Below are positions 6,383 through 15,643 of a stretch of 24,127 nucleotides of DNA, in pieces (the first letter of the stretch is position 1; each line of letters starts with the position of its first letter). Position numbers and translations under genes: made by a program. The stretch is from Spirogloea muscicola (taxonomy: Eukaryota > Streptophyta > Zygnematophyceae > Spirogloeales > Spirogloeaceae), in contig WELB01000012.1 of assembly GCA_009602725.1 (NCBI GenBank), positions 1,071,922 to 1,096,048 of the forward strand, in the 5' to 3' direction. The notes beneath the pieces are model-generated. The model made no database searches. It saw only the letters and a list, made by a program, of their open reading frames with translations, and was not told where the DNA came from.

Positions 6383-9300
6383 ATGGCCGAGTCGTCGGCG
6401 CAGGGCGGCGGCGGTGGCGGCGGCGGCGGCGACGAGGGCGTGGAGATCCGCGTCAAGACGCTTGGCGCGGAGGAGTACATTCTCCGTGTGGACAGACGCG
6501 TGAGGCTTCAGTCCGCTCGCCGGCTGCTCTTCGTGTCGGATATCGTTCTGCCGAGCCTCCGGTGTTCCGCTCGAGCGCTCCAGTGCTTCGTGAGATGGCT
6601 GGACGTGGAATTGGCAGGCCCCCGAAGTGACGCAGAGTGCTGCCATGGCACTCGCTCCTGAATGACGCGCTGGTATGAAAGACCAGATTCTTGACTTAGA
6701 GAACTGCAGCTCCCGATCTCATCGCTTCGCTTCATTGATGTTTATCAGATTGCGGTACACGCGTTGAAGGAGCGCATTGCAGCGGTTGCAAACGTGCCGC
6801 CACCACTGCAGCGGCTCATTTGCAAAGGGAAGGTTCTGAAGGACGAGCAGTTTTTGTCCGACTTTGGTAATCCTCGTGACACTGCAGCAGATCCAAGTTC
6901 AGGATTATTGGAGCGCTGCATGTTGGCAGGCTGCAGAGTCGCCAGGCATGTTTACAAAGGAGTCTGACTGCACAGGGTTTTGGCAACGCAGGCGGGTAGT
7001 TGCGCTTGTGCGAGGCTGACTTTCAGTCTGTTCTCTTCTGCTTGCACAACAGGCATTGACGACGGGCATACTCTGCACCTTGTTACTCGACCGGTGCAGG
7101 CCCTGAGTCAGCAGCCTTCGCCAGAGCAAGTGCATGGTATGGGAAGCTCGCTGAAGCATATTCTACTCGCACTTGCAGAGTGCATCACCTATTTGTCTAC
7201 CTGATTGTTAAAGCATCGATTTTGGTCGCATTGCTCTTGGAAGGGGATCAAGGAGGAGGATTTGAGATGTGCAATAGTTGGGCACTTGGCAGGTGATGGA
7301 CCAGCGATTTTAGGGGGCCCTCCTTTAAACATGCCATTCCCAGCCGTGAACATGCCATTCCCAGCCGTCGTCGGCAATGTGCCAGACCTCAATCAAGTGA
7401 AGATCACCAATTGTTGCCTCCGGAAGCAACTTCGATCGGACAAGCGCTTTTTGACAAGAATCTGCCTAAGTTCCACAAAGTCTGTGCTGAGTTCACTAAT
7501 GCATGATCCTGCTCGATGATGCGTGATGCATCTTTGTGTTGGCCTTTGCTCTCAGGTGTTGGGAACAGTTCTGAATTCTGTTGGCATGGCTGGCTACAAT
7601 ACTGCTTCTGTCAATGGGCTTGTGAGTCTTTCTACTCGGCTATCAGCTACCTCCTTGCAGCATGTTCTCATGGCATTCCCTCCGGTTGCCAAACATGTGT
7701 TCTGTCCATCACTGTGATACCTTTTGCACCTTTCTTCACGGCGGCAGGAAGGGGACTAGTTGTGTCTCTAGGACTGTGCAGTTTCTTGACAGCAGTTTCT
7801 TGACTGTGCAGTTTCTTGACAACACATTCTTCTGCCACCAGCATGCCACATTCCAGATTGCAAGCATATTGGTATCTGACCTGTCTGGCTTTTCAGGTGC
7901 CTCCGTTCGGCAGTGCGCCTGCTTTTCAAGTCAATGTTGGAGACAATGCAATGGCTGCGAATATGTGGAACTTAGCACAAGGATCACTCCAGCCACTACC
8001 CCCTGGTCCAAATGGCCGTCCGAATGCAACTGAACATGTGCTGCCGCAAGGTTTCACACAGGGAGCTAACACGCTAGCGAGGGAAGCAACTTCTGGTCAG
8101 CAGCAAGTGGGTGCAAAAGCAGCCGCTACCTGTTCCTGCAGCACCTCCCAAGCATAGCGTCTGCTTGACAGTCTTTGTTGACCAGACCTCACGAGGCAGA
8201 TAGATGTTAAAAATTTGTTGGTCACCCCAGATGACTGATGCGTGATCTTGGGGCAAGCTGCAGGCTGTTCCTGAGATGACAGCCTTGGCCACTACACTGA
8301 GCTACATATCAACTTTGGCACAGGCTATGCAACAACAGGGTAAGTTGTTGTCACTACAGAAGCCATGATTTGTGCTTGATTACACATAAGCTCAAGTGTC
8401 ACTCATTCAGGACGCCTTTTTGCAATTGCATGTCAGTCTTATGCACACCTAGCTGTTGCACCACCTGCCTTGGTTGAAATTGAAGTTACAATAATGTACT
8501 CGCATGCCATCTTCAAGACATTTCAATATCATGCAGATGGCGGCCAGGATGGGACAAGAGGGAACAGCGGAGCTGCAGCAGCAGCAGCCTGTACAGAACC
8601 GTCATCAACAGGTCAACAGAATATTGCGGAGGATAGTGCGTCTGCCGGAATGCAGAATGGTCAAGCTGGGGCCCACCAGATGGGTGCTGTTCTGCGCAAT
8701 GCTCGTGACCTTCTGGTTGGCTCGTTTGCAACTTCACTAGAGGTTTGCTGCAGTGGCCATGTCTTCTTGCAATGCACACAGCTACATGCTCCAGCAGATG
8801 CTGTCGCCTGTGCACAGGTTCTCCTATGACATCACGCTTGTCAAAGATGGTGAATACTTGCCTTGCTGAGCTCAAGCGCTTAACACATAGATTCATTTTT
8901 TGTCTCTGACCTTATCAATATCATGTGCAGAATTTAGCTGCAAATCTTGAGATGGAGTGTGGCACAACCAGCCAACCGCCGAGTTCGACACTTCAGCAAA
9001 ACCTACTCCAAATGGCAAACCGACTACAAGAACTGGTGCCCTTGGTGTTGGAACTTTCTCGCATGGTGCAGGTATTGCGCATCGACTTTGCTCAAGTAAG
9101 CTTTCTTCCCAGAAAGCCTTCATTGCACGGAGCACATGCTCTCATGTGCTGCGATCAGTTTCAGATTGAGGGTAGACAATAGCTCTGTAGTTACATGACA
9201 AGTCATGCAGCAAGAGTGACCACACTGCACGCTCTATTATCAGTGTGGCATAGAGAGGTTGTTGCTATGTACGTAGGATACTGCTTTCTATACATGAATA

Positions 9301-9998
9301 ACGCTTTCATCGGCTGTGTCAGGGTCAAGTAAACCTTCAAACCACCGCATCAGCTTTTATAAGTCCAACAGGGCCCAATCCCCTCATTATCCAGGTAGTC
9401 AGATCCTGTGTAATTTACTTGTCATCCACTTGGCTAGGTTTGCAGACTGGTGCGGAGTTATATACATGGTGCTTCGCTACAGACTGTGTCTGAGCATGAA
9501 TCTCTCGTGAATCTTGAAGCAGGACAAGATCTGATTGATTTGATGCTTACTGCTGCTAGATCAAGTGTGAGTTGAGCTATGCTTTCTGTCTAATTAATCT
9601 ATGCATATCGCTTTCTGCAGTCACTTCCTCGCGCTCGCCCTGTAAATGCACTCCAAATCAGTGAAGCTACGCCCTCGCAAGCTGGGACGTTTGGACAAAT
9701 CACCCACACTGGAGTTATCATGGCAGTCGACCAAGATGGGAATGTCCGCTTCAGTTCGCCCTTCCGGGCATCACAAGACCTTCCTGCCCCTGGACAGCAG
9801 CACGTTCAAGTTCAACTTCAGGCCCAGGCTCAGGCTCAAGCCCAGGCTCAGGCTCAAGCCCAGGCTCAGGCTCAAGCCCAGGCTCAAGCCCAGTCAGAAC
9901 GCACGGCACAGCCAGCAGGGCAGGGACAAGAGCAAATACAACTGCAGCCAACTGCACTTGAGCAGCCACATAGCCAGGCACAATCGCAGACCAATGCT

Positions 9999-10039
<41 letters not shown>

Positions 10040-12784
10040 ACCAATGTCCACACCTTATCAGCTACAGTTGAGGGCTCTTGTAGGGCAGGCGCAGCACAAT
10101 TGGCACCACTTGGGGCATTGCCTGCAGGGCATTGCGCAGCAGCTGGAATTGCAAGATCGTTACTTGCAGGCTGAGAACCTTGCCAATCAGCAAGCCAGGG
10201 CCCAAGCACAGCAAAACCTCCAAGCTCCTCCGCAGCAAGCTTCCCTCTCACAGGGCAGCCCAGCGAATGTCAACGCCGGTTAGTCTGTGACTGCTGCACT
10301 TAGGCAGCCTCTCGTCCTGCCAGGCTGTTGAAGTTGCAAAGCTTCCACATGCTAATCTGACACCAATCGTTCAATGGGGTTGCTGTCACCCGCTCTTTGA
10401 GCCGCTTAACGAAGCCAGCCCATGCCTGTGCCGGCTTCTGAGTTACCATTTTGCAATGTTTGTACTTGTGGCTCGCTAGAGCTGGCTGATGGTCCTATGT
10501 CTTCCCCCTATACAGGTGAGAGCACAAAAGACCCTCCTCAAGCCTCCCAGCAGCAACTTCCAAGCACAGAGGAGGAAGAGCTAGACGAGGAATTTGTCAC
10601 CCTCATTGGTCAAACTGTGGAACGACTTGCAGCCCAACTTCGCCCTGACGAGCAAGTATTCTTCTGGAGTCTGGACTTGGCTTGCCCTTATCAGTCGTCA
10701 GCTATTAAGGGCAATGCTGGTGGCCTTTGTCAACTTATTTAGTAGTGATAATTACATTAATTAGTGACTGACATGATGTTTCTGCAGCAGGTCTACCGCA
10801 GCAGGCACACGGATAGCAATCGACCTTGCAGAATCTAATATAGTATCTATACATTTGTTCAGGTTTCAAAGTTTGCATCTGTCCAAACAAGGACCACTTG
10901 TCATGAAGTCATGCACTCCTCTGAAGCACTGCGCCTTTTGTTTTATGGTCTTCAGCAGTTAGCGCAATCCATGTCTGAGCCGGCAAGGCAGGCTGCAGGG
11001 GCTGCACCTCCAGAAGCTGGGGCACAGAGATCGCCTCCAAGCCTTTCCAGTGGGCAAGTTCCTGGGTCATCAGAGCGGCAAAAGCAACTGGCTGGCTCCT
11101 CAGCTGACCGTCAACAAGCCCAGAGTGGGCCATCACCTGCCACCATGGGCGCCATCTTTGACCCACTTTCAGACTACGTGCAACGGAAGGGTTATCATAC
11201 TGTGAGTAGCCAGCAGTGAATTGTCACTAATCGTATATTGTGCGCTTGGCTTGGCCTGCTAGGGAGATTCATTGTATCAGATTGAGAAGGTGATCAGCAG
11301 CACCCGTGCCGCTATATATGTTGGAGACATGGCAAACTAGCACTTGAGGCTCAAATCCTCCAGGATGCATAACCCGCTGTTGTGCAGGATGGAGGAGAGC
11401 CGTCTGACATTGGTCGCCAAGTAGTTCAGATGGTACCTAAGGTGGCCAAGGTATGTGATGTTGCAAGCAAAGATGAGTCCCCTTGCTTGTTGATAGCTGT
11501 GTTGCCTTCTAGTGGGAGCTGCTCCATGAGCACCTCTCTACCTTGCTGGAATATGTAACGTTCACTCTGCCATGATGCAGATTGCAAGCATCACATACAA
11601 CGTCATGGCAGTACACAAGTTGCTGGTACCAGCCTTGGTACCAGATTGACGTCTTTGACTTGCGAGAATTTGCCCACTCTTCCCACTGTGCAGGCCCTTG
11701 AGCTACTTGGTTTTAAGAACCTCTCGGATAGAGGCATGCTGATGCAGAGACCACAGCCTCCACATCAAGCAGCGCATCCATCATCAGCATCACCATCAGA
11801 ATCACAACCTGCAGTGGAGCCTGTGAGAGAGGTACTAGACATCAAGGTTTCTCTTACCGTGTCTCTGCAAAGTCATGGATGTTTGTAGTGGAGACTCAAT
11901 ACATGCTTACAGCAGCTCTTCGCTTGCAGATTGCCAGAGAAGCTGAAGGGCAAGTACACTGCAACAGTATACCATTGGTGAGCTCTTCACAGGATGGACG
12001 GTCCAATAGCACTTCCATAAAGCGCCAGAAAGTGAGACTTGGCTGTGATCTCTTCTTGTGTCTCCTGTACACCATGAGATTGGTGTATCAAGCTTTGATC
12101 AACTGTATGTGATAGCAATTTCTGGGATTCAAGCTGTGAGTACGAGTGAGCTTTGTTTGGCTTTTAGATAATCACCTTATGTGGCATGTTCAGGTTGGGC
12201 TTGGGGGAGGATCAGACGCAGGACTCATGGATGATGCACATGCAGCTCCAAATATAGCTGATGGTGACGTTAAAGACAGCCATGTTGGTGCTGATTACCA
12301 AGTCCAAGCAGATGGACAACATGAGGTCCACAACTGTCCCACTTTTGTCCTCCAACACCTAATTAGCTGTTAGATTTCTCCTTTTTTTCATTGTTATTAG
12401 TTTGTACAATTGCATCCTTTTCAGGTATACTGTAATTAGATGGTAATGTGTGAGACATTTTACAGGGTTCCACTTCCAGCTCAGTGCGTAGCATTGCCGT
12501 TGGTTTGGGCATAAGGCGTTGTCCATTGTTGATTGCGTGGACACTGACAAGATGATGTGCTCTTGTAGTATATAGTTGTGTGAGTAGCAGAGCAAATACT
12601 ATTTCTGCATGCTTCTGTCTGCCACCTTTGTTTCTGACATTATGCATATGTGGACGCTCCTTGGCATGACCTGCCAGCGCAGGTTGCTGCTGGGCTCCCC
12701 AGCGACAGTGAGGCCCTCGAGCCCTTCGCAGTTGCAACCAACCAGACACCTCAGGCGCACTCGAAGCCAGATGGAGGATCCTGA
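6383..12784 (+). CDS. BAG6: BAG6-like ubiquitin-like-domain protein, 22 exons
   Basis: The UBL fold occupies residues about 20-91 (VEIRVKTL, RVDRR, LQRLICKGKVLKDEQ, DDGHTLHLVTRP), close to human BAG6 and plant homologues. Further family-like parts are VLGTVLNSVGM, ELVPLVLELSRMVQVLRI (residues 328-382), AFISPTGPNPLIIQ, a Gln/Ala-rich middle and a terminal KRQK that could be a nuclear signal. BAG6 is known as a chaperone for mislocalised and tail-anchored proteins; that role is inferred here. Exons: 6383-6499, 6749-6866, 7053-7136, 7293-7396, 7556-7621, 7897-8106, 8264-8339, 8537-8742, 8931-9095, 9323-9394, 9483-9566, 9621-10278, 10516-10655, 10863-11201, 11263-11289, 11388-11450, 11513-11554, 11581-11637, 11694-11831 (or 11846), 11930-12031, 12194-12325, 12683-12784. 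This gives about 1033 aa with all phases compatible. Alternatively exon 21 reads through to a TAG at 12373 (1015 aa). The N-terminal half is firm; the C-terminal exons rest mainly on phase and composition. Confidence 0.88.
6404..6432 (+). repeat. GGC tract encoding polyglycine
   Basis: Nine consecutive Gly codons directly before the UBL of the BAG6-like protein. The tract continues the CGG run of the 5' UTR into the coding exon. Confidence 0.9.
7329..7370 (+). repeat. 21-bp tandem duplication in BAG6 exon 4
   Basis: AACATGCCATTCCCAGCCGT plus one base occurs twice in a row, encoding NMPFPAV twice. The unit length keeps the frame, which supports this stretch being coding. Confidence 0.9.
7772..7820 (+). 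repeat. 19-bp direct repeat in a BAG6 intron
   Basis: GACTGTGCAGTTTCTTGAC occurs at 7772-7790 and 7802-7820, with a partial third copy (CAGTTTCTTGAC) between them. It lies in the intron before exon 6. Confidence 0.85.
9819..9890 (+). repeat. 18-bp coding minisatellite (Gln-Ala)
   Basis: CAGGCTCAGGCTCAAGCC is repeated three times from 9825, flanked by partial copies. It encodes an uninterrupted Gln-Ala dipeptide run in BAG6 exon 12. The mixture of CAG/CAA and GCT/GCC codons shows unit duplication rather than simple dinucleotide-codon slippage. Confidence 0.9.
9999..10037 (+). repeat. CAA plus 12 pure CAG codons (polyglutamine)
   Basis: An uninterrupted run of 12 CAG triplets after one CAA gives 13 glutamines in the BAG6-like protein. 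A pure tract of this length is expected to vary between isolates. Confidence 0.95.
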
Positions 12785-13717
12785 ATAGATATCCACAATT
12801 GCGAGATTTGCAAGGAAAGGGATGCGGTCAACATTGTCCCTCAACTTAGCCATCACATTACAAGCAGACAGAAGCACATGTTAGCTTGACCATGTCCTTA
12901 GCTGTGCCAGACATGAGAGGTCGTGTGGGATACACCACTGACCACTTTTTGACCTTACAATTACAATTGAGTTGGAGAACTTCTAATAGAATGACAGCTT
13001 ATATCTGAAGAAGGAGGCTGTGATTGTTTGTGAGCTTGCACAGGAAGGAGGGCAAGCGAACGATGTCCACGATGCTTGCTTGTTCACCTATTTGTAAAGG
13101 TGACTATAGCAGTCAAGGCGCTGCAAGGCTGGAATTGGAGCCTCACATTGATCTGAATGATATAGCATGCAAGCACGAGCGTTGATCAGCCATAAGCAGC
13201 TGGATCGGAGTCTGCGCGAGCCAGCATTGCTACAGTCGCAAAGATGGAAGGATCAACCACGTCAGGGGCTTGGAGCTTTGGCACAGATGCGAAGAGAGGC
13301 TGCTACTAGCCAATGTGGCAGCCACTGGCCGCGGGGTATCTCCACCTCTTGATGCTTGCAGGCATAGAGTGGAAGCTAGACTTGGGCACTGGAAGAGCAA
13401 CAAGTCAAGACGGCAGCAAAGCAGACAGACTCTCTCCCAGCCTGTGTGGGGCCAGTTACGGTAAGTTGCCTGCGGCAGCGGCTTCTCAAGCGTGGGCGGG
13501 GGGGCCCCAAGGGACGCATTTTGCGGCACCGCTGCTAGGATGAAGGTGGCGACTGCTCTAGAGCTCAGCCCCAGGTGTGCGCAGATTTTGGGTGTAGCCT
13601 GGCCGCTGCAGTTTCCTAATTGTGGCATGAGTATTGTGCTTGGCATGAGTAAGCGCACATGAAGAGAGGCAAAGCTGAGCCAGAGAAATTGGATTGGGGC
13701 CAAGTGGGCTGTCAAGG
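12785..13717. other. 3' flank of the BAG6-like gene, no further gene recognised
   Basis: Probably begins with the BAG6 3' UTR. A TGTAA at 13093-13097 matches the polyadenylation signal known from chlorophyte algae, but such a short motif is weak evidence. The plus frame 13270-13464 ends at a good donor (CG|GTAAGT at about 13460), and a minus frame is also open over 13230-13766. Neither contains a recognisable domain. Confidence 0.35.
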
Positions 13718-14018
13718 AACGAAGTGGCTCTCCACAGAAGGTAGGGGCTGGGAAAGGCCAGCTCAAAAAGGAAGGACAAGGTCCAAAGAGCCGAAAGGCG
13801 CCTAAAGCACACAGCTATGCATAAGACTACCGCAGATGAGAGCTTGGTAACCACGACTTAGCAGCAGCAAGTCCGAGTAACTCGCAGCTGGGAAAGAGGA
13901 GGGCCACTCATTAGTTCTTACTTAGTTGTTAAGCACTTTCCGGCCCCTCCGGAATTTGTCCCCATTTTCGGGCTGACTTTTCACAGCCCTCACCCCCATT
14001 GGATGAGCTTACTCTCAC
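13718..14018. repeat. complete inverted-repeat element
   Basis: Left arm 13721-13808 (GAAGTGGCTCTCCACAGAAG, GGGCTGGGAAAGGCCAGC, GACAAGGTCC, GCCGAAAGG) pairs imperfectly with the reverse complement of right arm 13932-14015 (CTTTCCGGCCCCTCC, TTTGTCCCC, GGGCTGACTTTTCACAGCCC, CACCCCCATTGG). The centre of about 120 bp resembles the internal module at 1136 and 2110 (AGTCCGAGTAACTCGCAG). At about 300 bp and with no ORF, it looks like a non-autonomous foldback or MITE-like element and is the least rearranged copy in the window. Confidence 0.75.
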
Positions 14019-14390
14019 TCAACAGAAGGTGACTTCAGCCTGCAGCTGCGGCGGCCTTCACGCAGTGCCCGACCATGGCTTTGTATGGCTTTGCTGTAGT
14101 CTGTGGGGCAGAAGGCAACCGCTTTTTCCAGACTCTTTGGTCAATGGATACATTGCGGATATGTACGCGTGAACCAACACAGGTTGGTGGATGTACAGAT
14201 GCCGCATGTGTGTTACATTCCAAACGGGGAGACGGCGTTACGATGGTGTCTGGCCTAAACCGTTTTGCATGACTACTCGCTAAGTGATCCTAGTGAGTGA
14301 GTCGGATGCCAATTAGACGACCGGATTTGCATCCACTCCATCTCCAGCTGTCGGGTAACGGCTTTCCCGCCCCGCCCGACGTCGGTTTCG
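14019..14390. other. no gene recognised
   Basis: Short frames are open on both strands (for example plus 14075-14272 and minus 14035-14223). None has a recognisable motif. Confidence 0.35.
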
Positions 14391-14431
14391 AATCGAGGCG
14401 CCGCCGCCGCCGCCCGCCGCCGCTGCCTTCG

Positions 14432-14462
<31 letters not shown>

Positions 14463-14800
14463 CGCAGCCGCCGCCGGCGGCAAGACCGGCGAAGCAGTCC
14501 TGCTTTGAGCGGGCTTTGGAACGCGGCCTCCAAGGGGCTCGTCTCTCGGCCTCCCTGCCGTCTGCCCGACTCGAGGCTCGTCTGGCTGGCGGCTCGTGGC
14601 CGGCAGGCCGATGCATCCGCCCCTCGCGCTGCACAAGCACCCCCGCTGCGCCGACGTGAGGCCTTCCCACGAGCCCGCCGCTGTGATGCCCAGTCCCAAA
14701 CGAGCTCACGAGTNGCCGCCGCCGCTGCGGTGCCGGCCGTGGCGGCGGCAGCGGCGGCGCCGCCCTGCCAAGGCATCGCCGCCTGCTCTTAAGCCGCGGA
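14391..14800. other. isolated GC-rich island with CCG/CGG tracts
   Basis: A CCG run at about 14399-14475 and a second CGG/GCC tract at about 14715-14765 flank mixed GC-rich DNA that includes the unresolved base at 14714. In this window such tracts otherwise occur at the 5' end of the BAG6-like gene and near both edges, one of them upstream of RIC1. This one lies between two converging gene ends, where no promoter is expected. Open frames occur on both strands as composition predicts. A minus-strand frame starting MPWQGG, then TRELVWDWAS, is a possible first exon, with no downstream exon found. Confidence 0.4.
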
Positions 14801-15643
14801 GAGTCCGCTGCAAGCGACCAGGGATCGAATCTCCGACCTGCGCCTGCTGTTGCCAGTTGCCGAGCCCATGAGACTTACTCGCTGCCAGTGGACTGGCCGG
14901 CAATGTGTGCTGGTGGCTCCGCCACTCGCCCTACTTTGGCCAAGAGCTCAGTGAGAGCTGCCCACACTGGCGGCGTTGAACTGGCTCAGGTGCCGAAGAG
15001 CTTCAGATCAGGCAGCACCGAGAGTCCTCGCGTTCACGCATGAGACTGCGGTGATGAGCAAAGCTGGCACCCGGTGTCCAGCGTTCAGTGCCGACTGTGC
15101 TGGGACATTATTAGAGGTCTTTCATTCGAGCTAAGCAGGTGCTTGGGCACTTGGTGACTGCTCTCGCTGATCTGCTTTGGCGGGACTTATGCAAACGCGC
15201 TGTCCCCGCTGCAAAAGCTTGCCAATAAGTAATGGTGACTGCACGGCAATGCACATGCCTCCTGCCCAGCAGCCAGCATAGATGACTACCACCAGGACTG
15301 ACCACCTCAAGACCTGGCAATGCTACGTAATATTACGGGATTTGTCCCTGTTTGTTGGAGAGTCAGCTGTGGTGCGGCATTACATTGCATACAGGCAAGC
15401 GAGCATCGGCCCCGGCTGGGTGCAGTGAGGGCTGCCACTACCATCAGCACGTAAAGTCCTGGTCACGAGCAGGAGGTGCATATGCCTGCCTCTGGTCTCC
15501 AATAGAGATTCTTGAAAATTCGGGGTCAGATACAATGGGGACTAAAAGAGCCCTTGGAACCTGTGACAAGGTCAAAATAAGGTCTAACGACTGACGGCCA
15601 TGTCAATGTGTCTAGTCGAGGTCAAGGAGCTCACTGACACGGC
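14801..15643. other. 3' flank of RIC1, no further gene recognised
   Basis: Probably contains the RIC1 3' UTR (minus strand). A minus-strand TGTAA at 15380-15384, about 260 nt past the stop, could be a chlorophyte-type polyadenylation signal; this is weak. No other exon or repeat-family module was found. Confidence 0.35.

Noticed and set aside
9751-10251. 166-codon minus-strand ORF with a polyalanine run
   Set aside because: It is the antisense of the Gln-rich BAG6 exon 12; CAG repeats read as GCT/CTG on the other strand.
12599-12877. Minus-strand ORF with a leucine-rich-repeat look (GCNCEGLEGLTVAG)
   Set aside because: Its repeats are irregular, no flanking minus-strand exons could be joined, and the plus strand of the same bases carries a phase-compatible last exon of the BAG6-like gene.
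14810-14850. tRNA T-arm-like motif (GGGATCGAATCTCC)
   Set aside because: No matching acceptor, D or anticodon stems could be built around it, and the upstream DNA is triplet repeat.
14273-14871. Arg-, Ala- and Pro-rich ORFs on both strands
   Set aside because: These are low-complexity translations of CCG/CGG tracts, some crossing the unresolved base at 14714.
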